Positions 50,301 to 60,875 of a stretch of DNA of 64,000 nt are shown piece by piece; positions within the stretch are counted from its first letter, which is position 1, and every line of letters begins with the position of its first letter. The position numbers and the translations under genes are program-made. The stretch comes from Lineus longissimus. Lineage: Eukaryota > Nemertea > Pilidiophora > Heteronemertea > Lineidae. The notes under the pieces are model-generated. The model saw only the letters and a program-made list of their open reading frames with translations, searched no databases and was not told the origin of the DNA. The stretch covers positions 21,369,695 through 21,433,694 of the forward strand of contig NC_088311.1 of assembly GCF_910592395.1 (NCBI RefSeq). Reading direction: 5' to 3'.

Positions 50301-51151
50301 AGCAGAAGATCCTACCAGATCGATCTACTTATTACGACTCGTATCAAAGAAACAATTGTCTGTTTCGTTTTCGTTGGCAAGTTGTTGCTTTCAGCTGATT
50401 TATGACTGAATCATTGTCGCTTATGATTTGTAACATTACGAGTATCACAGCACCGCCGACTAATGTGGTCTTTGTAAAAAGTCAACCGGTCTCAGTAGGT
50501 CATGGAGATGTTGGGACTGAACCAAAATGAGGAAACTTCTATATCCAGTTTTCACGATGGCTCGACGCAGCTGATTTATCTGTGATGTTTGGTTTTATGA
50601 AGAGACATCCTGACTCCGTGGATTGGACAGAAGTTGGGTCTCAGCTTGTCCGATATCTCTACATGGTGTGACAGGAATGAATTGGCTACAGTTCTAGGTT
50701 ATTTCGAGGACAAAGCTAGAGGTATATACCTGTTTTTTTAACAACTACTCACTCTCACCCTTGCAGACAATACGATTTTAAAGGATTCAAGACGATGCTC
50801 GTTGAAGGATACGAATTGGGCTCTCATTATACAAAACCCAAGTGGAAGCATTTACTATTTGTCTTCATATTAGCAAATATTAGTCCTCTATCTTTGTGTG
50901 AAGCTTATATATTCACAGGTTCTATCTAATTTCTGAGCCAAAACACTTCATATATTTCATTTGGAAGCAATATAAAATGACTGACTAATATCATTTTAGA
51001 AGGCGTAAACCCCAGCCGGCAGGACCCAGCGTGCAGTAGACTAGATCGATCCCTAATTAATAGAGTTAGGCCATAAATAGTAATATTGTATATATTTGTA
51101 GATTTCATTTAATATTTTGCCTATAGGCACGAGTTATTTCAGTAAATACCA

Positions 51152-51331
51152 ATGTCAATACTTTCGGGATTTAACCGCTTACGGAGGATTCAGCGGGCTA
51201 CATTTATATTGAACTCATGGAGCGTGCCTTGGTTGGAGTCTCAAGGTTTAGTTGATTGTGACAAGGACACGTATATCGGGGAAGATGAGCTCTTAATATT
51301 GCTTTGGTATTTTGTGATGGTTGTTCGCTGA
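51152..51331 (+). CDS. Small open frame (59 aa) carrying an EF-hand-like loop
   Basis: ATG 51152 to TGA 51329-51331. Residues 35-46 read DCDKDTYIGEDE, which fits the EF-hand calcium loop: acidic or oxygen residues at positions 1, 3, 5 and 12, and Ile at 8. The usual Gly at position 6 is Thr. The preceding WSVPWLESQGLV and following LLILLWYFVMVV could be the flanking helices, though the second is very hydrophobic. A tttcag-like acceptor is not clear, but ggattcag ends at 51193 and gaag|gtatag follows the stop. It may be an exon, a pseudogene piece or chance. A single loop in a short frame is weak evidence. Confidence 0.2.
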   Translation: MSILSGFNRLRRIQRATFILNSWSVPWLESQGLVDCDKDTYIGEDELLILLWYFVMVVR

Positions 51332-51544
51332 AGGTATAGGTACAGGGCCGTGTGAAAAATCATTCACAGTTTGAAATGAAAGCTATTTAAAAAAAACCTG
51401 TCGCCAGTCGCGAATATGCGTTACATGTTCGTAGTTAAACTTTCGGATTTTCTCCTTTATCATACTAAAGTACTCTGACACTGGATAAACTACATGTTAT
51501 TCTAAATATAATGGGTTATACTGTTTTAATATGACAAACCGTAT

Positions 51545-51660
51545 TTATTTGATTTGCCATACTATATTCATTTCATATGCCGAACTCTTTCGATATGCCG
51601 AAACATTTTATTTCATAAGCCGAACCATATTTTGATATGCCAAGCCATATTTATCGGCTC
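51545..51660. repeat. Short degenerate repeat based on atatgccgaaccatatt
   Basis: About five loose copies of (a)tatgccgaa(c)cata(t)ttt, for example tttgccatactatatt, atatgccgaactc, atatgccgaaacatttt, ataagccgaaccatattt and atatgccaagccatattt, follow each other at about 20-25 bp spacing. Confidence 0.6.
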
Positions 51661-54600
51661 TTCAAAACGTATAACGTCTATCTTTAAAGGCCATCTTTAA
51701 ATACGTCCGTTCATGATTACTCATATTCATAGTCTCGTAACTCAAGAACATGCTGCTAGAAACGCAGCTGTCTTGAATCACTTTCCAATCGTGCCCGTAG
51801 GAACAAAATCCACCCGAACTCATCTGCTCGAAGACGCTATGTTTATTTAGTCCTCAAGGCACATCGAATCCAATATTTCGCTAAAATTGACATAAAAAAC
51901 CGGTATCATCGCCTCTTCTTCAAATTCGAAATCGAATTAATGAAGATTTAATGACATTTTCAGCCATGGAGAACACCTTATGAAAAATATGGAGAGATCC
52001 TAAGGAAACGGAAGGAAGTGCACGGAAGGAAGCGCACAGAAGATCCTTTACAGCGGTCGTGCATGTAATTTTTTGTCTTTATAGTCTGCAGGAATTCTCC
52101 GATGACAAGCATTATCAATATGTTTTTTTTCTCTTTTAATTGACTTCCATACTTGTCTGTCATTATTCGCATGGTGAACAAGAAATAAATATGGTTTCCC
52201 TGGATTGAAGTTGTTGTGCTGAGTGACTCCTTCGACCTACCGAGGTTTTTTGTTTTGTTTTTTTTGCGCTAGCTCAAAAAATGTCTGGAGGCCCCACGTT
52301 TTTTGACCCAAAAGCATGATTTCGTAAAAAGTTGTCTTATCTTTTCTGCTTTACAATAGATACCGAGGGAATCAATATAACGTTTGCTATTTAATTGGTG
52401 ACCCCCAATTTGCGATGAAACACGGTGTATTCTTTCATTCGGTATAGTTACTCCTGATAAATACAGGGCATCGTCTGGAATCCTCAAAACCACCCTTTAT
52501 TTATTTCTTCGGTGCACCTGTAAATGGGTTATAAATGTAATTTGTGGATAATCTTAGATGAAACATTATCCTGCTTGGTAGAAGTTATGGCAGTGTCTCG
52601 GGCTAAAATACAGTATACCAAGTTTGGTTAGAATTCGGCATACTATTGAGAAGTCTATACGCCAAGGGCAAAACCAACATTGCTGCGTGGTCGCTAGAAA
52701 ATTACATCCTACTCTAACCTTAACATTCACACACAGTGACAAAGGGTGCATAGCTTAGGTATCAAGTTATCGACATCTGAACACATTTCTTTCACTAACG
52801 ATGCTATGCCAGCTTCGATGAGCAGCAGCCCAACCTGGCCAAGTAATTGTCATTCTCCACGACGATTTCTCGCAACGCAGATAACCACATGGATAACACG
52901 GATCTAAGCCGACAGGTTTAGCAAGGTTTCGTTATCCAATCAGAAAAAGACGCTCAAACGGTGTCGAAATCTTGTTATTCCGTTCATGCATTAAGGTATC
53001 GCCAGCGGTGTTGTCCAGACTCCCGCATTAAGTCTGCTTCCATTCCCTTGATGATAGATCCGTGAATCAATTAGCTTTCATTTGCCTGAAATTAGCCCAA
53101 CTACGGGAAGAATGGTTCTCGAACACGCCTGATCTGTCATCAATATATCGCTTTAAGAAAAGGGCAATGAGCATGATCACTTGAAGGCCAAGTTTCTTGG
53201 TGTATTTCATTTTCATGTGGCCCGCAAAAAACCAACAAATAAATTCATGTAGTTAGCCACGTTAGCGTAATGAGACTTGGCATTTATGTTCAAATTTCAA
53301 ATTTCGAACTTTGAACAAACGATCTAGTCCTTTATGACGAAACAAATAGGACTAACAACAAAAGCTGGCTCAATCAGACTGGTCATTCCGCGATACAAAA
53401 AAAGTAAAGAGGCCATTGGTGTTTCGTGATATTTCGAGAAAGGAACACTTGCCAACCATGGAAAGAAAGGTCAAATTGGTCATGAGTAATCCTCTTGCAA
53501 ACAGCGTCTACAACATGACGCCTCCTTACGCATGTAAGGAAGGGAGTAAGTATGTTTCGAGTGAAATGGCCTGATATGTCTGGATGGTATAATTAGTTTG
53601 CCTTTTCGTCTTGCGAAGTTAAGTGAACAGACAGGTGCTCTTGGACATTTATAACTCGAAAAAACGCCGAGTGAACATCGCAAATATAATTACGATACGT
53701 TCCCAAACCTTCTTTTACCTTGCCATACAGGAAATATCTGTTTAGAGTACCACCGTTCGTATTCCTAACGCCTATCTGTATGTTCCGGCCAAGATGATAA
53801 TGATACTTCCACTGGAAACTCACGGACGTCACCAAACAGATAGATATTTCAAAGATTTCACAGTGCTCTGCATCACAATCAGTATGGACGTATCTGCTCC
53901 ATCAATATCTATTACGATACCAATGAAGATCGCAAGGGCGTCATACTTTGACCTCGAGTGCTTTTAGAATGGTCAAGCGCACTGCGTCCATTCCTCGCTG
54001 AGCGTTATCACAGGACGAAATTGGCTTGAGACCGGTTGTTATTAATTCCTATCAGGAAGAAAATTGAAGGTTTGGTTTGTCGATAGATGTTGTCGTCTGG
54101 TCAGCGAGAATCGATGTGACAGGATTAGACAAGGGTTGTTACTTCCAGGTGACGTGGTGATGAGGAAGAGGAAGACATTTGTAGACGTTGATATCAAATT
54201 GGAAATTATGCCGGTGAGAGTTACGGTGAGAGTTACGTCAATGCAACAGTAACCACCATGATTACAATCGTTATGATTACAATCCAATCAAAGCCGTTAT
54301 GCCTTTTACACTGATGACACGTTTGGTGATCCATGCATGCAGTGGGACACAAAGGGCTTATTGGTATTCAGCCGACACCCGGCTTCCACATCTTACTTAT
54401 TCCAGCTTTTTCATATCCACAAAATATTCGAACGATATTTGCTCCCCAATAGATTCCACTTGCCCGAAAAACAGTTAATGTATTGTCTATAGATTTCGCC
54501 ATTGTCTTTATTTCGGTCGAAAACTATTTTCTTTAGTCGATAGCAAATTGTTATATCATTCAGACAATCAAGAGGGGGAATATTCCGGTATTGTAACGTC

Positions 54601-55609
54601 TCATGATTTATTGCCTTCATAAGAAGTTACGGCATCGTTCGTTGTTGCTGTAAAATATGATTTAGTGGGGAACTGTTGATAGGTTACACTGTTGATAGTT
54701 GATTTATTCCGCTCGGAATAAGAAGAACTATGTCAAAATGGGGAAAGTTTGACCACATTTGTTGTAAATCACATGTTTCCGTGATAGAAATCTGTTGGGA
54801 ACGATACCTTTTCGGGGATGATATTCATGTAGTAGTTTAGAGTGCCGTTGCCGACGTAATGTTATTTGCTTGTTCCCCATATTTCAGTGTTTCGAGGATA
54901 CAGTAGACAGTTAGGGAGAACATGACTTTTGTTCTGATTACTGATGTGCTGTGTACTCCAGGTCACCTAAATTACAGATGTACTGTTTATTCCTATCATG
55001 AAGTCAGGTAAAAACCTATGTGCTTTCTTACTCCAATACAAAGCTCACTCACGTAAACAGTTGAACGCTATTTGTTAGCATCTTTTGCACAAGAAAAAGG
55101 GTTCCATGTAAATCGCGTCTGGCTTCTTTGCAACGACCATAACAAGACATCTGGACAGATGTTTCATAACAACTACCCAGAGCACCATTTCCTTCCGGCT
55201 CATTTTATCTGGACACCACCACCTGTCAGACATCTAATGTGTCTGTTCCGCGTCTCTTATTACGCGGAAAGAAATGATGGTCAAGCGTCATGTTTCATCG
55301 ATCTATCCGTTGCAGCGTTTGGTATCTTGCTCTGCCCTGTGAAAGATGACCATAAGGCAATCGCTATCGTACTACGGGGTGTCACAAAATGCAGGTGTCC
55401 ATTATAGATTCCTGTTGAGATGAAATTCTGACTTATCGATGGTAAACTGACTGTTAAATGTAATGGCGATCTTGTGATAGATTGCTGTGTCTTTTAAAGG
55501 CCTGCATGCACCGTATTTTCTTGTGGCTAAGGTAAATGATTAACATTGCTGTCGTGCAGTTGTCATGCACGCGAATAATGCAACTTATAGTCTATATATG
55601 TGTATCTGT
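51661..55609. other. Gene desert, continued
   Basis: A 112-codon open stretch at 55072-55407 does not begin with ATG and has no recognisable domain. A 14-bp doublet (ggtgagagttac twice) lies near 54212-54238. Nothing else was recognised. Confidence 0.35.
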
Positions 55610-55621
55610 GTACACAAAGGC

Positions 55622-55923
55622 TGAACCTGAAGCCCATATCAGAATTGGTGAAGGAACGAAGATGGCAATGGTTGGGCCATGTGCCACGAATGCCTGCAAA
55701 CGCATTGCCAAGGAGAGCACTCACATGGACACCACAGGGGAGACGGAATAGAGGCAGACCAAGAGAGACCTGGCGGCGTTCCATGGCAAAGAAACTTCAA
55801 GAGAAGGGCCTAACGTGGGAGGCAGCCAGACAGCGAGCAGCCAACAGACTTGAGTGGAGGATCCTGGGGAACGCCCCATGTGCCACCTAGGGCACGAAGG
55901 GTCCTAAGTAAGTAAGTAAGTAA
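55622..55923 (+). mobile_element. 5'-truncated non-LTR retrotransposon (LINE) with 12-bp target duplication
   Basis: The element is bracketed by gtacacaaaggc at 55610-55621 and 55924-55935, a perfect 12-bp target-site duplication. The plus frame encodes the extreme C-terminal part of a retrotransposon polyprotein, with the familiar RRWQWLGHV block, PRRALTW, RGRPRETWRRS and APCAT just before the stop near 55890. The DNA ends with tandem aagt units, a simple-repeat 3' tail in place of poly(A). About 0.3 kb remains, so the reverse transcriptase and endonuclease domains are missing and it cannot act alone. Parallel WxxRxM...GRPxxTW blocks are common in invertebrate LINE C-termini; the exact clade is not resolved. 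Confidence 0.92.
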
Positions 55924-55935
55924 GTACACAAAGGC

Positions 55936-56717
55936 ACAGTTAAATTTCATATTCAGTTCGTACTTACACAATTGAAAAGATTCAAATTCAGGTTCTTTTG
56001 AAATGATAAGATAGGCCTTTCCAATCGAAGGCGAACCTCAAGGTAATTGTGTCGATGGTGAATATCCTACCTTTGGCGAGAAAATTGTTATATTCCCGCA
56101 CAGTCTTCGGGACACGACGTCGTACCATTATAAGCTGACATGATTAAGGCCTACACCATGTACATTGTCACATTGATCGCAGCAAAAGGTGGACCAATTT
56201 TCTTAAAACTTTAAAGGAGCTTTTGATCACAGATTTACCAAGCTTTCGTAAGGCAACTCATCAATTTGCCACATTTTTACACTAATTAGCACAATCAGCC
56301 CGCTGCGTAATGGAACAATCTAGTACATCTAATGAGATTGTCTTTGTAATATTGGTTGTGGATCGTTTTCTCTGCAGTCTCGGGAATGAGCAACATTCTC
56401 GCAATGGGTTTCTAACGAGATTGTTTACATGCATCATTAATGCCTCGAGGGGCCCCATCCGCTGATAGTCACACGTTTTCAATACTGGTTGTCCGTCTTG
56501 ATCGTGGGGAACATTTGAATTCCTAAAGGATAGACGTTGTTAAGACAACGTATAGCTGAAACAGTGCTCAAACATGATTGTCAAGAGAGAAAGGCAAGAA
56601 AAGTAGAGACCCCCTACGTGTTGAACGGTGATCACCATTACCAAATGGATCGAGGCGAAAGATATATTATTGAAAAGAGAAGATTGTCAATAAAGAAATG
56701 AGAGAAAAACATATTCT
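55936..56717. other. Non-coding sequence
   Basis: AT-rich, with no supported gene or repeat. Confidence 0.4.
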
Positions 56718-56814
56718 CTTCTCCGGCCCTGCACACAAACTTGCTTCTGCGCTAGCCACTTCAGTAAATGCGGGGATCAGATGTCTCAGAGGTTTGTGTT
56801 CAGGGCCGGAGAAG
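56718..56814. repeat. Hairpin with 23-bp GC-rich arms and a 51-nt loop
   Basis: cttctccggccctgcacacaaac (56718-56740) and gtttgtgttcagggccggagaag (56792-56814) are reverse complements with one mismatch. The arms are GC-rich in an AT-rich setting. Confidence 0.88.
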
Positions 56815-57446
56815 CGAACAGTAACCCCTGATATCCTCATGATGCAACAGGGGTTGCTAAAAAACAGATAGCTACTGCAGCGCACCTATGGCCGCCTTTG
56901 CATTCAGTCTGTGAGCATTTTTGGCGCCCTCTACACAGATACTACGAGAGTACTCCTCCTTTGATACCAGCAAACAGCCTGATTATCGTGAATGATTGTT
57001 TTAATGTGACATGCTTTGGGTTCGAACTAACTCTGCCCCCAATAACAGGAACCCCGTTTATTTCAATCAAAGAAACCACGATTTGAGATTTTCTCAGGCA
57101 TTGCGGAGTCTCGAGGGAAATCACCATGAACACCAAGACGATAACGAATCGTTTTAATCTTCGATTGATTCTCCCTCTTGGGTCTGGCAGACGATGAAAA
57201 CGAGAAGTATCACAGGATTTTGAGTCACAGATTCGGTGTAATAGCCTCTAATGTCTTTGTATAAAGTGTCCTGGTACGAAAGATTCTTTTAAACATGCTT
57301 TTTTAAATCTATAAAACCATATCTTAATTCGACACCATACAATAAGGACAAGACACTATTCCAGGGGGACATTCAAGACTGCTACATCGTCGACTTGAAT
57401 AACGCTTAGATTATATCTCAAAAACGAGAAAACAAAAAAGCGGCAA

Positions 57447-57906
57447 TTGATCGATGTTTTGAGAATTCACTCAAAAGTACTGCATTTGTATGCAGCTCAT
57501 TATTTTATGAAATGAGCTGGAAAAGAAAATTGCTTTTTCAACTTGAGCGAAGTTGTTAAATATGCACATCAGACAGACTGGATTTGTGAAACATCGTCAG
57601 TAAATCGGTGACAAGCCGTGGGATATCAGCCGGCAATGATTCGATTATAAGTAATCAACTCGGGATTAGGTTTCGAAAAAAAGGTGAATCGCATCATTCT
57701 AAACCGTCAACTGTTTTGATTGATTGGTTGTTGTTTTGATGCGAACAGAACCTTGCTTGGAAGGTTTCGATTCTAGTGGGATCATGGTTTTGGTTGTGTT
57801 CGCTCAAGAAGAAAAAAAACAATTTTCTTTTCCTGCTAATTCCGTAAAATAATGGCGCTGTATACGAATGTAATGCTTTTGAGTGAATTCACAAAACATC
57901 GATCGA
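57447..57906. mobile_element. Foldback element: about 105-bp diverged inverted arms, 248-bp spacer
   Basis: The left arm 57447-57551 (gatcgatgttttgagaattcactcaaaag...) and the reverse complement of the right arm 57800-57906 (gatcgatgttttgtgaattcactcaaaag...) align end to end at roughly 80% identity by eye, including gaaaagaaaattg and cttgagcga blocks. No coding frame lies inside. It resembles an aged miniature or foldback transposon. Target duplications were not found. Confidence 0.8.
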
Positions 57907-58719
57907 TAGTCCTTTCTTTCTCATTTTATGGTTGCCACCGTTTCCTTTTATCGTGTTATCACAGGATTTTAGATGAGTTGGGATTAACTGCTCTATGGAT
58001 AATTTTTCTGTAATTTGTATGTTTCCGAATAAAAATACATTGTAACAAGCCGAAAAATATAGGTTTCTTGATATGAGCTTCTGAAAAATCTTTTAGGGTT
58101 GTTCAGCCAACATGTTTTTCAGGTTGGTAATGCAGATAGGGCATTCACAGATAAATACATTGAATAGTTTTGATGTAGTGTGATGAGATAGGAGAGACCC
58201 CTACTGGCAAATATGTTATACTTATCATGATCTACCTGGCTCTAGCATATAGCCTTCCTTTAAGCGATAACGATGTCCATGGGCATGATAGGGTTGATCG
58301 ACTACATCTACCAAACGGAAGTGGTTGCATACTCGACAATGCACAGCGAATAATGGCAAAATACGATACAAAAAACTTCCTGCATCCAGTCGTTCAGGTG
58401 TGGTGAACATTCTTCCTGTTCGGTGAGGCAATTACATCGGCCTGCACAATCATCCCCCGGGGGCAGATTGAAGAAAGTGCTCCGTAAAAACCCGTCAGTT
58501 TCCGCAGTATCAAGGACGCCTCGCTTTCCCGCAATGTTGGCCGAGCGTGACAGGACTTCTAACGATCAAATATAAGCCGGTTGATATACAAGTTTTTAAG
58601 GGGACAGCCAGCAACCGGGTGGGCGAAATCTGGTATAACTGGTTGTTGCGATTGATTATGAAGTCCATTGGCTACAGGCTATAAACTATGGCAGAACATT
58701 ATTAGCACATTAAACACAT
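57907..58719. other. Non-coding sequence
   Basis: No supported gene. The region becomes richer in GC toward 58730. Confidence 0.35.
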
Positions 58720-58851
58720 TTGGGAGATTCAGGCGGAACCGGAGACCCCGGGTGAAACCGATGCTACCTCGGAGAGAGTCGCTCTCTCTATCGCATGAAG
58801 ACACGCCCGGACGGAGAGTCAAACCAACGTCCTCAGAGGTAACATGCGCTG

Positions 58852-59130
58852 ATGTTCACTTCAAACATCGGTATTAATACTACTGCACCATTTCTCCGTC
58901 ACTCGAAGAGCCTAGACGTGAACCCTTGCGAGAACCTTCGAAGTGACACAGAAAGTAAGAAGAGGGGTTTCTTTAGAAGTGGCCTGATTGACGCGTCACT
59001 AAAGCCACAGGAAATACGGCCACTCGGCAAGTTAGCCATTATGCTAATTCTCGTAATATGTTTCTTGTCGGTTGCGATACCGCTTATCTTTAATAGCTGG
59101 TCAAGTCGCTGGTTGGAGCAGATACTATAA
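58852..59130 (+). CDS. Hypothetical 92-aa single-pass membrane protein or exon (doubtful)
   Basis: ATG 58852 to TAA 59128-59130. The first 65 residues are polar and basic. A clear hydrophobic segment follows (LAIMLILVICFLSVAIPLIF, about 60-80), then a short tail with NSW and two further Trp. This has the layout of a tail-anchored or type II protein. The adjoining frame at 58677-58834 is open, Arg-rich and ends in a possible donor gag|gtaaca, so a larger gene model is possible. GC is higher here than around it. No family was recognised. Confidence 0.25.
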   Translation: MFTSNIGINTTAPFLRHSKSLDVNPCENLRSDTESKKRGFFRSGLIDASLKPQEIRPLGKLAIMLILVICFLSVAIPLIFNSWSSRWLEQIL

Positions 59131-60257
59131 GCCAAGACATAAACATCAATTAGGCAGCTTCCGTGGGGGATTTCGTTGGGGCATTTCTGTCACATGGTCG
59201 GTAATCCTATTTCCCTTGGACTTGCTCCGGCGGGAATGATACTCAATGGCAAAGCAATTTTAGTACAGTTCGAATCCTGATATTAATTACATAAGGCAAG
59301 AAAGGAATGACACTATCTGACTTCATCTTTCCGCATGGTTTATAAATACAGCAAGTCAAGCAATCGCACTGCATAAGATCACTGAATCATGTACAAGCAT
59401 ATTACTATTGAAACTCGATCTAATTAGCAGAAAGTCATGTTATTGGGCAAACGAAACCTTCAGAAATGCAATTTTAGGCAACTTAGCAGCCATTTTTAAT
59501 TTTAGCCGCCATCTTGGATTCGAGGCAAAATCGAGGGTTGCTCCAAGGCGTTTTGAAAGAGTATAGAGGTCAGGGCTGCAAAAACCACTAAGAAAGCCTT
59601 AAAAGACTCGAAAAAAATTATATTCGTTTGTTTAGCCGTGGCAACTGATCATAGTGAGACTAGGCATTTACTCCCCACGGCCTCCACTCTGCCTATTCAG
59701 TCATGATTGAATTAGAGACACTGACATCTCTCGTTTTTTTATCAATCTTATGGCATCATTGATAAAGGTTTCTTATGTGGCGAATGAATCATTTTCGGAT
59801 GGAAGAAATTGGCTTCTCCGATTGCAGTGCGGAATATAGCTTTTTTCCCCGTGTTATTGTTGTCCGCAAAGATTAACGTAACAATGCGAAGAAACCTGGC
59901 TGCTTCGCTCGCCACTTTTTCTGCAATGGGAAATTAGAGACTCAGCTATAGAGTCGAATGTGCCTCATTCTTTTTACACGATCGATTTAGGTTAATGTCC
60001 AGATCTGAGTAAATAGTGACTAAAGCTATAGGGACACGGTAGCAAATATTTGCGAGATCTTGTCGCAGATAATATCACACATTAAGCGGTGTCCACTAAT
60101 ACATGATCACGCGCGTTCTTTCACATGGAGCTTGTTTGTATCACAATCATCAGGATGGAATTGTAACCCGATTACTTGTTGCAAAATAAGCGTGATGAGG
60201 AGAGAATATTCGCGATGGGTGGATATCGCAGTGAAATGTCGGTAGCCAATTACTGCA
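59131..60257. other. Non-coding sequence
   Basis: No supported gene. An anonymous block with gccgccatcttggattcgaggc near 59505 looks repeat-like but has no partner in the window. Confidence 0.35.
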
Positions 60258-60875
60258 ATGGTCATTTTGACGGGCGATAATCTGAGTTTGTGTACACTGA
60301 ATGTTGTTGGCGAAATCACTGTAACCTCAAAAGAGCACCAAGCATTTGGAGTAATATATACCTTTTGTTGTTGTTCGTTCTTAAGATTTCTTGACAAGAG
60401 TGTGTTATATCATTCGAGTGAATGGCATGGCTCCGCGGGCTCCGGTGACAAGACCGGCCAAAGATCTCACGTTTCGCTTCATGAAGTGGGCACCAAACGC
60501 TGGTTGTTCCGTCTTCATCGGTCCGTTGAACAAGAAAAATTAGTTCTATCTATAACTTACTATTTGTCCGGTGCCGGATACAGATGCCCGTCGGGTGAAG
60601 ATGACGAGAAAGCGCCTTTTGTACGAATGGCCAACTGCTTTTTTCAGTTTACATCGAAAATGAATGATAAAACACAAATTTTATCTGAGAAATGTTACAG
60701 TGCTATCTTTGATCGTCGATATATTTTCAACAATACCCCACAGAGCTTCGTGTCAAATTATGAATTATCAATCACAACACACCACACGTGGCGCAGTCTC
60801 CATAATAACTCGATAACAACTGCTCGGGGGAAGGGAAATAATGACATCATCAGGTGTTGTATCCGAAACCAATAA
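60258..60875 (+). CDS. Hypothetical 205-aa open frame, no known domain (doubtful)
   Basis: ATG 60258 to TAA 60873-60875, the longest open frame in the right two thirds of the window. It is Ser/His/Cys-rich with no signal peptide, membrane segment or recognisable motif. Part of it, near 60420-60540, is GC-richer than its surroundings. The length is unusual for AT-rich random sequence but not impossible in 64 kb read in six frames. It could be a decayed transposon or gene fragment. Confidence 0.2.
   Translation: MVILTGDNLSLCTLNVVGEITVTSKEHQAFGVIYTFCCCSFLRFLDKSVLYHSSEWHGSAGSGDKTGQRSHVSLHEVGTKRWLFRLHRSVEQEKLVLSITYYLSGAGYRCPSGEDDEKAPFVRMANCFFQFTSKMNDKTQILSEKCYSAIFDRRYIFNNTPQSFVSNYELSITTHHTWRSLHNNSITTARGKGNNDIIRCCIRNQ

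Noticed and set aside
55072-55407. 111-codon plus-strand frame upstream of the LINE fragment
   Set aside because: The listed start is TTG, there is no family match, and it is not continuous with the LINE frame.
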